Below, in pieces: positions 26,870 to 39,100 of a DNA stretch of 64,000 nt (position 1 is its first letter; every line of letters starts with the position of its first letter). The stretch is from CBDDKZ01 sp965230415 (lineage in GTDB: Bacteria > Bacteroidota > Bacteroidia > Cytophagales > JAAEPT01): positions 102,715-166,714 of the forward strand of contig CBDDKZ010000001.1 of the NCBI GenBank assembly GCA_965230415.1. The letters are read 5' to 3'. The notes beneath the pieces were generated by a model that was given only the letters and a program-made list of their open reading frames with translations, made no database searches and was not told the DNA's origin. The position numbers were made by a program, and so were the translations under genes.

Positions 26870-28483
26870 ATGAGTCAAATGCGTCAGGTACTACCGGGAG
26901 TTATCGTCTTCCTATTTTCACTATTTATAAAACCCGCAGCAATTGGTCAGTCTCATCATCAGGTTTTGGAACTTGAAAGTAAAGCTAATGATAGCTTTAA
27001 TAGTATGCAGTTTTACCTGGCCATTCAATATTTCGGGGAACTTTTAAAGAACGATCCGAATAACGGCAATTACCTGTACCCTTACGGTGTAAGCCTTGTT
27101 CAGGAACGCAACGACGAAGCACTGCCTCCTTTAAAGAAGTGTTATGAGCAAGCCGAAAATCACCCAAAAGCACTATTATTTTATCTCGCAAAAGCTTACC
27201 ATTTAAACAATGATTTTGAAACGGCAAAGCAGTTTTATCAACAATACAAAGAACATTTGTTGGAGGCCACCAACAGGAGCGAAATCAAACATAACGAAAA
27301 AGTAATCAGGGAACTGGAAAGAGAAATTGCTGCCTGCAACTTTGGATTGGAAATCAGTCTAAACCCGCTAAAGGTAGAAATTAAGCAACTTGGTGGTAAA
27401 ATAAACACGCCCGACCCGGAATACGGTCCACTTATTTCCGCCGACGAAAAAACACTCATCTTCACTGCTGAAAAAGCTTCTACAACCGGCGGACACCACA
27501 ACCATGATGACGGCAGATTTGATGAAGACATCTACATAAGTCATAAAAAAGAAGACGGCAGTTGGACAAGTCCTCAAAATATGGGTAACCACATCAACAC
27601 CACCCACCAGGATGCTGCAATATCGCTTACTGCCGATGGTTTATTCCTTCTTATTTATCGTTTTGATATTCATGGACATGGCGACATATATTATAGTAAA
27701 TTTAACAATGGTATCTGGACACAGGCTAAAAAATTCCCTGATGTAATCAACACCAAATACTGGGAACCCAGCGCGTGCTTCTCGGCAGATGATAAAACCC
27801 TGTACTTCGCCAGCAACCGCCCTGGTGGCTATGGAGGAACAGACCTTTATTTCTCCAAACAAGATGAACGCGGAAAGTGGAGTAAAGCAATCAACCTGGG
27901 CCCGTTAATCAACACACAGTACAACGAAGATGCCCCTCACATTTTACCAAATGGTAAAACACTGTATTTTAGTTCGGATGGCCATCAAACTATGGGAGGA
28001 TACGACATATTCGTTACTCACAAAGACGACCACACACACCATTGGTCCTTACCAGAGAATATAGGATACCCGATTAATTCTGCTCATGATGACATCTATT
28101 GTACATGGACAGCTGATGGCAAGCGCATTTATTTTTCATCGGTCGGACATAAATCAAACGGACACGAAGACATCTTCTATGCCGAAATGTTTCAACTGAG
28201 TGAGGCTAAAACATTATTGAGAAGCGGACATATATTGGATTCTAAAATGGAGAAACCCGTAAAAGCACTCATCCAGGTAAGAGACAAAGATTCAGATGTT
28301 ATCATCGGTGAGTATTACTCAAACGGAACTAATGGGTCTTACCACATCATACTATCTGAAAAAGGGAACTATGATATCAATATCGTCGCCGAAGGTTACA
28401 AAGAACTTCATTTCGAAATTCCACATGCCAGTGATCACAATCTTTCTGTCATCCCGAAAGAAATAATTCTAACACCGAAATAA
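26870..28483 (+). CDS. secreted TPR-PD40 protein (PorE/SprE-like cluster member without OmpA domain)
   Basis: 537 residues. A signal peptide (about 1-27) is followed by TPR helices (about 30-150, AIQYFGELLKNDPNNGNYLY, YHLNNDFETAKQFYQQYKE), a PD40 propeller (about 175-440, YGPLISADEKTLIFTAEKA, YFASNRPGGYGGTDLY, YFSSDGHQTMGGYDIF) and a carboxypeptidase-regulatory-like beta domain (about 450-537). The TPR-PD40-beta order is that of T9SS-associated OmpA proteins, but the OmpA domain is absent, so the protein ends early compared with that family. No frameshift is apparent after the stop, so this seems genuine. It is divergent from the PorP/SprF gene at 25680-26762 (107-base gap) and convergent with the second one (3-base gap). 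Confidence 0.85.
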   Translation: MSQMRQVLPGVIVFLFSLFIKPAAIGQSHHQVLELESKANDSFNSMQFYLAIQYFGELLKNDPNNGNYLYPYGVSLVQERNDEALPPLKKCYEQAENHPKALLFYLAKAYHLNNDFETAKQFYQQYKEHLLEATNRSEIKHNEKVIRELEREIAACNFGLEISLNPLKVEIKQLGGKINTPDPEYGPLISADEKTLIFTAEKASTTGGHHNHDDGRFDEDIYISHKKEDGSWTSPQNMGNHINTTHQDAAISLTADGLFLLIYRFDIHGHGDIYYSKFNNGIWTQAKKFPDVINTKYWEPSACFSADDKTLYFASNRPGGYGGTDLYFSKQDERGKWSKAINLGPLINTQYNEDAPHILPNGKTLYFSSDGHQTMGGYDIFVTHKDDHTHHWSLPENIGYPINSAHDDIYCTWTADGKRIYFSSVGHKSNGHEDIFYAEMFQLSEAKTLLRSGHILDSKMEKPVKALIQVRDKDSDVIIGEYYSNGTNGSYHIILSEKGNYDINIVAEGYKELHFEIPHASDHNLSVIPKEIILTPK

Positions 28484-28486
28484 TCG

Positions 28487-29551
28487 TTATTTATCCAGTT
28501 GATAACGAGGCTGTAGGTAAAGGCTTCCATCGTTACGTGGTGTATAAAGTGAAATTTGCATAGAAAGTTCAATAGAACCCGTTCCCGGAATCTGCCCACC
28601 TAAAGAAGTACTAACATCATAACTGAAGCCAATATTATAAAACTCATTCCCAAACCCAATCAATGGCGCTATGGCATCCTGATGTCGGTAATAAAAACCA
28701 ATTCTTAATTTATGTGGTATTAACACCGTGTGCTTGTCCAGGAAAATATAATGCACCAACATTCCTGTATTTAGGAACACATTGCCATCCTGGAGTGAGG
28801 ATAATACGTGTGGCTGAATGTAAAAGCGTTTACTTGTATGCCATGATAAGCTCCCATAAATATTGATCAACATCGGCAACTCATGCGTTTCTGAAGTCAA
28901 TGATAAATTGACGGGCAATAGATGATATACGCCTAATCCCAAATCGGCACTAATATCTGATTTGGAAAAATCTTTATCCGGATTAAAATAATACATCAAG
29001 CCTGCAGCAAGTTCATTGCCTGATGCAGATTGGCTAATAATTGGAAGTCCACTATTCAGTGTACCATCAAATCCTACTCCTGTACTGTACTGGTTTCCGG
29101 TCTGAACATTATTATTTAAGGAAAGACGTCTTTGAAAGAAGCCGCCCTGCAAACCAAAATCGAGATGATGCAGGTCATCTTTAGATAGCCTCAAATTGTA
29201 GGCGAGACTAAGTGTCAAACCTGTTGTTTGCAACCCGACAATACCGGTTTCATCGTTAAAAAAAGTTAAACCTATACCACCAATATTTGAAATTCTGTGT
29301 TTTCGCAAAAATATGGGCAAAATAGCACTTACCTGATTCGAGCGATAAGGTACGGGTAAATTAAACCATTGCTCCCGCGCATTAAACTCCATCGTAAAAT
29401 GGTTTTCACTAGCGGCAAAGCTGGGGCTTAAATACAAGCCGGTAACATCATATTGAGTAAACTGAGGGTTCTGAGCTTGAGATGTGATGCAAATACCTAA
29501 GCTGAAAATTATGGCAGTTACTGTGATTAACTCTCTTAAATTTAGCAACAC
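28487..29551 (-). CDS. PorP/SprF-family protein, second copy
   Basis: 354 residues. After the signal peptide come SQAQNPQFTQYDVTGLYLSPSFA, FNAREQWFNLPVPYRSNQV and GGIGLTFFNDETGIVGLQTT, the PorP/SprF N-terminal signature, then alternating strands to the C-terminus. The only start before the signal peptide is GTG at 29551 (or TTG at 29548); an in-frame TAG lies five codons upstream, so a non-ATG start is likely. It faces away from the giant repeat protein gene across a 565-base gap. In other Bacteroidota, PorP/SprF genes next to a giant gene encode its partner for export, so I infer that relation here. Confidence 0.88.
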   Translation of the reverse strand: MLLNLRELITVTAIIFSLGICITSQAQNPQFTQYDVTGLYLSPSFAASENHFTMEFNAREQWFNLPVPYRSNQVSAILPIFLRKHRISNIGGIGLTFFNDETGIVGLQTTGLTLSLAYNLRLSKDDLHHLDFGLQGGFFQRRLSLNNNVQTGNQYSTGVGFDGTLNSGLPIISQSASGNELAAGLMYYFNPDKDFSKSDISADLGLGVYHLLPVNLSLTSETHELPMLINIYGSLSWHTSKRFYIQPHVLSSLQDGNVFLNTGMLVHYIFLDKHTVLIPHKLRIGFYYRHQDAIAPLIGFGNEFYNIGFSYDVSTSLGGQIPGTGSIELSMQISLYTPRNDGSLYLQPRYQLDK

Positions 29552-30116
29552 GAAATAAACGATCTAGTCGACAGTGGGAACAATTTAGCTGAAATTTCGA
29601 AATAATGAAAAAATAAACCGAATAATAAAGGTTTAATCTACCAATATCTGTTATTACTAGAAGCTGTTTGGCTAAAAAAAGGACTCGCAAATTCAAAAGT
29701 CACGTAATATTTTTAAAAAAAAATTACTTTTATTAAATTGACAGTTAAATTTTATTGAATTTTTTTTATTCGTTTTTTAACTATTTTAATAAAATAACTT
29801 CATACGCCTTAAAAACGATAAAAACAATACTTGGTATATTTTTATTTACTTTTAGTACACTTTCCTAACAAGTGTTCAACTCAAAATCCACTTCCGGTAA
29901 ATTGACAAAGTGAAAAAAATAATTATATTATTCTATGTACACCAATCACCAATAATACAAAAGAGTTAGTATCAGAGTACTATGTCACGAACAAAAAGAA
30001 ATATCCTGTAACAAAACTCGCTAATGTTTAATTAATTTTCTCAGTCTCTTTATTTCTAATAATAGATGATTACCATTTGTTTTTTATTAGATTTATAACT
30101 GGATTGGATCATTGTA
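29552..30116. other. AT-rich regulatory gap before the giant gene
   Basis: 565 bases with very high A+T and no supported open reading frame or RNA gene. It must hold the promoters of the second PorP/SprF gene and the giant gene. I could not single out a convincing -7/-33 pair. Confidence 0.5.
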
Positions 30117-33100
30117 ATGCATAGAATTATGAATCGAGCTAAAATAACCCTGATAACAAGCTTATTATCTGTGTTATGGACCCTATCCGTTTTTGGTGAA
30201 GGAACGAAACAATTAACACCAAACTTCGGAGATAACGGGTTTCTTCAAATTTTTGCCAGAAGCTCCACAGCCCAAATCTTTGCTACATACCTCGCAGGGC
30301 CGGAGCAGCGTCTTTACTTCACGGTTTGTGATACTTCCGAGCGTGTTTTTATCGGTATGCGTCAAAACGACGGTGACGTTTATGTCAGAATAAAAGATCC
30401 TAATGACAATGTCATCTTTGGCCCTGTCCTCATTCCTGCGGCCGGAGATGGGTTTATTAACACTTACAACGAAGCAGTGAGCGGCCCTCAGGAGATTGTT
30501 GGATTAGGAGGTTATGACGGATTGGAAATCGACCCTCAAATTGCAGGCGACTACTATATTGAATTCAACCCCGTTACTCCTGATTATCAAAATGAAGCTA
30601 CTAATGCTGTAAGGAGAGTTCTGCAATATTTTGATCTCACGGTAACAGATCAGAATGACAATATTATCGAAGGAAGGTTATGGTCACGCGAATGGGATAT
30701 CACTTGCGAAAGCTTCGAAAATCGATTCCAGGGAACCATGTTTGTTTATTCGAACGATAGTATTGTCACTTCAATAGATTTCAATGGTATCCAACCTTTT
30801 TACTTCACCATTTCATGTAATCTGTTTGGTTTAGAAAATACCGGTAGCGCATTCTTAGACAGACAGTCTCGCGACGGCAATATTACCTCACCCAGTTACA
30901 GGATATTCCTCAATGACCCCGATTCCAACTGTTATCCAACAGGAAGATTTGGTGCGCTTACCGGAGATTTATCCATTTCGGGTTGTGATCCTTTCAACAG
31001 GACAATACACGTCCCGGTAGATAAAGCCGGTTCGGCAAGCATTATTCTAGACCTCAATGGCATACCAGGCTACCAACCCGGGACGAGTGACCGGATCATC
31101 TCTTTGGAACTCGTAGCAGGAAACAACGAAATCCCGTGGGATGGCCTGGACGGCCTTGGAAACCCGGTAGTCGGTACGGGAACAATACCTGTTCAACTGG
31201 ACTATTTCAACGGATTGACGCATTTACCCATTTATGATGTTGAAAACCACGAAAATGGTTTCACAGTAGAACTTATCAGACCTTCCGGGCCACGCCCTCA
31301 ATTATTTTGGGACGACTCCCGAATCCCTGATGGCACCATTGAATTAACAGGTTGTGATGACCCCAATGGTTGTCATAGCTGGTCAGACAATAATCCATCC
31401 TTTCACTGGGGTGACCGACGAACAATTAACACCTGGTGGTATGCAAATATCCTCAGAGACTCTGCTGAATTCCAAAATCAGCAAGTAATTACGGCTACCG
31501 GTCACTTCACTTCTATTAGTAATGGCGGTGACACTACGGTATGCTCATCTGAAAACACCATCGATCTCATTGGTGAAATTTCCGGTGCTACCGGTGGTAT
31601 TTGGTCTTCATCAGGTACAGGTTCTTTCGCCCCTAATGACACAACGCTAACCAACGTATATAACTTTACGGCAGCGGACAAAACACAGGATTCCATTAAT
31701 TTCTTTTTAGAAACAACAGGAAACGGAAACAACTGTACAGCGTCTTTTGACACCATTTCTTTACGCTTTGCCGAGCCCCCAACAATTGTTACAAGCAACG
31801 ACACCGCTCTTTGTGCCAACAATGCCATATTTTCACTAAACGCCGGTTTCACGAATGCAACGGGTATTACATGGACAGGCGGGAGTGGTAACATTACTCC
31901 AAACGACAGTTCTCTAAGTATTTTATATCAACCCACTGATGCCGAAATCAGTAGTGGAAGCATCATTTTAACGGCTACGACAAGGGGCCAGGTATATTGC
32001 CCTGCCGTTAATTCATCCACTACGCTCTCCATTTTGGACGAACCTACGATTGATGCAGGAAACAATATCTCGGTATGTACAGACAACCCTACCGTAACCC
32101 TTTCAGGGTCTTTCTCCAATTCAAGTGGAGCTTATTGGTCCGGAGGCTTGGGTACTTTTTCTGATTCTACTGATATGAATGCTACCTATACGCCAGACCC
32201 ATCAGAAGTTATCGCAGGAGATTCGCTGGTGCTCACACTCCATTCGATTGATGCACTTTGCTTAGAAGTCACAGATCAAATGGCTATTCTATTTACTGGG
32301 CCAGCCACCGTTTCTGCGGGCAACAGCCAAATAGTTTGTGAGGACGTGACTTCTGTTCAACTGGATGGCTCTTTTACAAACGCAGGATTTGCTCAATGGT
32401 CTGGTAATGGAACGTTTTTACCGAACGACACGACTATGGATGCAACATATGGCCCCACACAAGCTGAAATAAACCAGGGTTTTGCTGATGTAATCCTGAC
32501 ATCACAAGATAATGGTACTTGTAATCAAACAAGTGATACCGTCAGAATAACATTTGCACCGGAGCCCGAAGCGCTGGCAGGCAACAACCAGTTTATCTGC
32601 TCTAATAACGCCATCGCTACGATTAACGGTTCGGCCAACAATAGTAACAATCCAAGTTGGAGCGGGGCAGGAACGTTTTTTCCCGGAAACACTTCTCTTA
32701 ATATTACCTATATACCAACTCAAAGCGAAATAACTAATGGGGTTGCCATTCTAATCCTAAATGCTCCAGGAACAAATGGATGCCCATCAGACGCAGACAC
32801 CATGCGCGTTGTTATCGCTCCTCCTCCGACCGTAGATGCCGGACTTGACGATACCGTTTGCGCAAACAACCCTCTTGTTAACCTTTCCGGATCTCTGACA
32901 AACGGCACCTCCCAATTCTGGACTGGAGGCAACGGAACATTTTCACCAAATCCACCAATAAACACAGACGTAGATTATACACCCACACAGACGGAAATAG
33001 ATAACGGTGTGGTCCAACTCTATTTTCAGGGAGTAAGAAGTGGTTGCCTAAATGTAATTGATACTGTGAATGTTTATTTCTCAGCTATTCCCGAAGTCGA

Positions 33101-36100
33101 TGCAGGTGCTGACCTGACTGCCTGTGAAAACCATCCCGATTTTTCGTTACAGGGCTCAGTAATAAGAGCTACAGGAGGCACTTGGTCCAATGGAAGCGGG
33201 ACATTCTCGCCATCTCCTAACGATTTGGTTACTACTTATACCGCCAGCGATGCTGAAGTAACCGCCGGCAGTGTAGACTTGATTTTAACCACTACCGGAA
33301 ACGGAAATTGCCTTGCAGTTGCAGATACGGTAAACCTGAGTTTCACCCCCGCACCCACTATCGACGCAGGTAATAATACCAGTGTTTGTGCCAATGTACT
33401 TCCGGATTCCTTGACCGCTACCTTTACCATCGCGGGAGGTGTGCAATGGTCAGGAGGCAGTGAAAATTTTGGTCCAAGTAATCAATCAAATCCTGTTTTG
33501 TATACACCAAGCGCTGCAGATACTGCCACTGGAAGTGTTACCTTGTATGCCACCACAACAGACACCCTGAATTGCCGAGCAGTATCGGACTCTATTATTA
33601 TAACCTTTACTCCCGCACCTGTTGCAATTGCCGGTGACACCATTACGATATGCCTTGATAACCCCACGGCTCAGTTAAATGCTTCCACAACCATCGCTAC
33701 AGGCGGTGTATGGACCGGCGGGAATGGTACCTATAACCCTCATGATTCTTCTCTAACAGCAACGTACACTCCATCTCCCGATGAAATAGCTGCCAGAACG
33801 CTTACTCTTACTTTAAACACCATTGATAACCAAGGGTGTAATGCGGTAACAGACGAGGTAGTTATTAATATGGTAGAAATCCCGGTCGCTTTACCGGGTA
33901 ACGATATGGTTGTTTGTAGTAACTCTGGTGGTTTTCCGCTTAGTGGTCAGGTTTTCAATGCGGGCGGAGGCATATGGACCACAAGCGGTTCAGGTTCCTT
34001 CTCCCCCAATGACAGCTCGTTAAATGTAACCTACACTCCATCTGCACCAGATATTGCTATGGATTCCATTTACATTACGCTGACCACTACACAAAACGGT
34101 CTGTGCGGGGCTGTAGACGACAGCATCAAAATAGTCTTCCAGCCGGCTCCATCAATTGATGCCGGCGACGATCAAACCGTTTGTACAAATGATCTCCCGG
34201 TACAATTAAATGGTACGGGCTCTCCGGCTCAATGGAGCGGAGGTACGGGCACCTTTTCCCCCTCGCCCTTAGCCTTAAATGCCACATACATGCCATCTTC
34301 TGCTGATACTCTGGCAGGAAGTGTGCGTTTATTTTTAATTACTTTCCCCGACGGTTCCTGTTCTTCTATTCAGGACACAGTAGATATTACGATTTTAAAT
34401 GGTCCAAGAGCAGATGCCGGGAGCGATCAGACGGTATGTGCCGACGCCGACTCGGTATTTTTAGGTGGTACAATAATAAATGCCGGCGGGGCTACCTGGA
34501 CCAGCACCGGCAATGGTAATTTTAGCCCTAATGATACCGACCTTAACGGAACTTACCTCTTCACTCAAGACGATATAGACGATGGAACAATTTTTCTACT
34601 ATTAACCACTGACAACCATGCCCCTTGCCCGGCCTCTGTAGACAGCCTTGAGCTGACTATAACACCGGCTCCTACGGTTTTCGCCGGGCCAAATCAGGAA
34701 TTTTGTTCGGATGAAGATAGTATTCAACTCGATGGTCAGGTTACTATTGCTTCCGGAGGTATCTGGACAACAACCGGTAGTGGTTCCTTCACTGATAGCA
34801 CCGACCTCAATGGTTTTTATTTACCTAGCCCTGCAGATACCCTGGCCGGCAGCATTACAATTACTTTGACAACGTCGGGTTCAGGTAACTGTCAGGATCT
34901 ATCACATACGATGACTATCTCATTTACTCCTACACCAACAGTAGCAGCCGGAAACAATTTCGCAGTTTGTGCCGACACTAATTTCTTCAATTTGAACGGA
35001 GCAGTCACCATAGCTACCGGCGGGATCTGGAATACAAGCGGTACAGGTATATTCAGTGCTAACAATGTTTCATTAAATACTAATTATTTCCCTTCCGCAG
35101 CTGATACAGCAGCGGGTCAGGTTCAGTTTTTCCTCACATCTACGGGTAACGGAACATGTAATGCTGTAACAGATACTATTACGGTGACTATTGATCCCGC
35201 ACCGGTAGTGGATGCCGGCCCCGATTTTAATATCTGTGCCGACAGCTCGGGAACGCCTCTAAGTGGAACTGTACTCAATGCCTCGGGCGGAACATGGACA
35301 AGCTCCGGAAGTGGAACTTTCAGTCCATCTACCGATTCACTAGACACTTTTTACAACATTACACAAGGCGATATTAACAACGGCTTTGTTAGCTTCACAC
35401 TTACATCTACAGGAAATGGCCTATGCAATGAAGTGAGCGATCAGGTAATTGCGCTCATTGGCCCTGCACCCGAAGTTGATGCAGGTCTTGACAGAACTGT
35501 CTGCGCCAGTGAAGATTCAGTAATTCTTAATGGAGGAATCTCTAATGCGGGTGGTGGCGAATGGAGCAGTGACGGTACCGGAACATTCATAGATATCAAC
35601 GACCTGAACACCTACTACCTACCATCAGTTAACGATGTAACTAATGGAAGTGCTACCATTTACTTAACATCGATTAACAACGGAAATTGTAAAGCTACAC
35701 CAGACACTGTTGTGTTGTTCTTCGACCCTATTCCTGCAGTAGATGCAGGTAATGATGTTACCGTATGTGCAGATACTACATCCATTTCATTAAATGCCAG
35801 TTCCAGCAATACACAGGGAATTAGCTGGTCGACATTGGGATCAGGAAGCTTCTTTCCAAGCACCATATTTCCGCTCACTCAATACGTACCAAGTACCACA
35901 GACATTGCTAACGGGAGTGTTGAAATTGTGCTTTCATCGGTTGGTACAGGGCAATGCCCGACGGTTACCGACACCATAAACATTTTAATAAATCCGGAAC
36001 CTACGGTTGACGCCGGTGATGATGTCATCGTTTGTGCAGACACCTCTTTTATTAACCTAAGTGGTATCGTAACAATAGCAACGGGTGGGATATGGTCTTC

Positions 36101-39100
36101 GAATGGTTCGGGCACATTTTCAGATAGCACTGATTTAAATGCCACATACACTCCTTCTGCTGTTGATACAGCCACAAGAAGTGTTGTCTTAACGCTTACC
36201 ACAACCGGAAACGATCTCTGTAATGCTGTAAGTGACCAGGTACTCCTTACCATTCTGCCAGCACCGATTCTTAACACACCAGGAAATATTATTATCTGTG
36301 AAGACTCTTCATTGGTTCCATTGAATAGTTCATTTGCCAATGCCGGCGGCGTTTCCTGGAATTCTGACGGAAATGGAATTTTCAGCCCTAACTCCTCGAG
36401 TGTAGACGCGGGATATATACCTTCCGGAGATGATATTAACAGCGGCACAGTACTTCTAACTGTCCAAACCACAGACAACGGCCTTTGCCGCGCCATAACT
36501 GATTCCATCCGCTTGGATATAGATGCGCTTCCGGTAGTGAATGCCGGTGATGATACCGAAATTTGTGCTGACCTGAACGGAGTGGCTATTTTCGGAGATG
36601 TCCAAAATGCAACAGGACTTATCTGGACTTCTTCGGGAACGGGCAATTTCTTCCCAAATAGTACCACTGCAAATGCTACGTACTCACCATCACAAGCCGA
36701 CGTGGACTCCGGGGGTGTTGTGCTTCACTTAAGCTCTCAGGGAAGTGGAGGTTGTCCCGATGCCAGTGACAGTATTGAATTAACCATACGCCCACTACCA
36801 AGTGTCGACGCAGGGCCAGACATTGAAGTATGTGAAGGTTTTGACCTCATTCAGCTTAACCCCGTCATTTCAAATGTAGATTCCGTGAGCTGGACCTCCT
36901 CCGGAATAGGTACATTTACCGATTCCACTCAATTCGACGCTATTTATAATGGAGGTGACCCGGCTGGCTCTATTGTAACTCTGACGCTAACAAGCACATC
37001 TGCAGGAACATGTGCCCCTACCACAGACCGTTTGATACTTACGGTTATGCCTGAAGTAGTAGTAGATGCCGGTCCTGACCAAATAATGTGTCCCGATAAT
37101 GACACTTTGTTTTTAAACGGTACTGTCTTGAATGCAGGAGGAGCACATTGGCAATCGGCGGGTAATGGCATATTTACACCTTCAGAAGATTCAGCAGTAA
37201 CAGGTTATATACCTACAGCCGATGATCGTAATTTTGATACTTTGTTCTTGCAACTTTCTGCAACTAACGTTGGTGTTTGTAACGCTGCGCATGACATTAT
37301 CGCAGTTACTTTCGCTGATATTCTGGTGATCGATGCAGGCCCCGATAGCATTACTGTTTGTACAAATGACTTGCCGGTACGATTAGAAGGAACAGGGTCT
37401 GCCGGTATTTGGTCAGGAGGTCTTGGCAGTTATTCACCGAATAACACATCACTTAATGCCGATTACTCACCAGACACTTCAGAAATTGTTTCGGGTTCAG
37501 TCGTTCTTACATTATCATCTATCAACAATGGTTCTTGTAATGCTGTATCGGACTCTGTACGTATAATTATAGAAACAGGACCAACCGTATTTGCCGGTGA
37601 CGATGTCGCTGTTTGTGCAGACACCTCAGGTATTGAGCTAAACGGAATTATCACCGTAGCCAGCGGAGGCTTCTGGTCTACGTCAGGAACAGGTACATTT
37701 ACTCCGGATACTAATTCACTAAATATTGTCTATACCCTCTCAAATGCTGACATTGTAGATTCCCTGGTTACTTTGGTGCTTACATCAACAGGTAACGGAA
37801 ACTGTAATGCGGTAAGTGATGCTGTAAATATTTCCATTAGCCCTGCACCATCTATTGATGCAGGATTTGATCAATCGCTTTGTGCTGACAGAGACACTGT
37901 TGATTTGACCGGATTCAGATCTGTTTTGAATGCTTCGAGATGGTCTGTGCTTAATGGTGGTGATGGATCTTTTATTCCCAATGACACCAGTCTCAGCGTT
38001 TCATACCTGATCGGTTCCGGGGATTCTACCAATGGAGGTGTTTCCATTCTCATTAGCTCTATAGATCATGGATTGTGTAAACCGGTGTATGATACTGTTG
38101 ATATCACAATAACTCCAACGGTAGTTGCTACAATCACACCTTTACCTCAAATATGTGAAGACGCGGACGAAATTGACCTGGATGCTACTTTGCAAGTCGC
38201 CAATGGAATTGAATGGACCAGTACTGGCGACGGTTTCTTCATTCCAAGTAATACAGTTGAGGACCCTACATATGTATTATCAGATAATGACAAAGCAAAT
38301 GGGGAAGTTACGTTCAATATTCGCTCTATTGATAACGGAGATTGCCAGGAACGACAGGATTCGCTGAACCTGATCATTAACCCTGCTCCCGAAGTCGATG
38401 CCGGTGAGGATCAAATGGTTTGTATCAACACCAGCGGTATAGATCTAAACGGATCCGTTTCAATTGCAGACGGTGTTTTATGGACTAGTAGCGGAAGCGG
38501 CAACTTCTCCGACAACGATACCATTCTCGCTCCTACTTATATTCCGTCACAAGCCGATATTCAGACTGGTGGAGTTACTATTACCATCAGCAGCACAGGC
38601 AATGGACTTTGCCCGGCAGCCACCGATATTATGACCATATTCATCAATGATGAATTTGATGTTCAGGCAAATGCCGGACTGGATCAAATTGTGTGTGCTG
38701 ACGTTTCTTCGATAACACTCAACGGTACTGTAAACGATGCACAGGGAGGTCTTTGGACCACCATTAACGGCACGGGTTCTTTCTCTCCAGGCGACGATGT
38801 GTTAAGCACAAATTATATCCCAAGTTCTCAAGACCTTTCATCAGGTTTGCTGGCATTTATTCTTGAAACAACAGGCACTGACTTTTGTGAAACGGAATAT
38901 GACACTATTAACGTCATAATCACACCTGCTCCAAGTATATTTGCCGGAGATGATACCACCATTTGCGCGGATGTATCCAGCATTGACCTCAACGGTACTG
39001 TGAATATTGCACTGGGAGGATCTTGGGTATCATCGAGCGGCGGAGATTTTAGCCCGAGCGCTAACATTTTAAATCCTGCCTACATCATTAGTGATGAAGA

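Noticed and set aside
31502..31894. Antisense open frame of 130 codons at the first repeats of the giant gene
   Set aside because: A by-product of the coding repeats; no known motif and no separate codon signal.
35879..36667. Antisense open frame of 262 codons inside the giant repeat gene
   Set aside because: It mirrors the repeat array on the other strand, has repeat-like composition and no start context; many such frames recur once per repeat unit.
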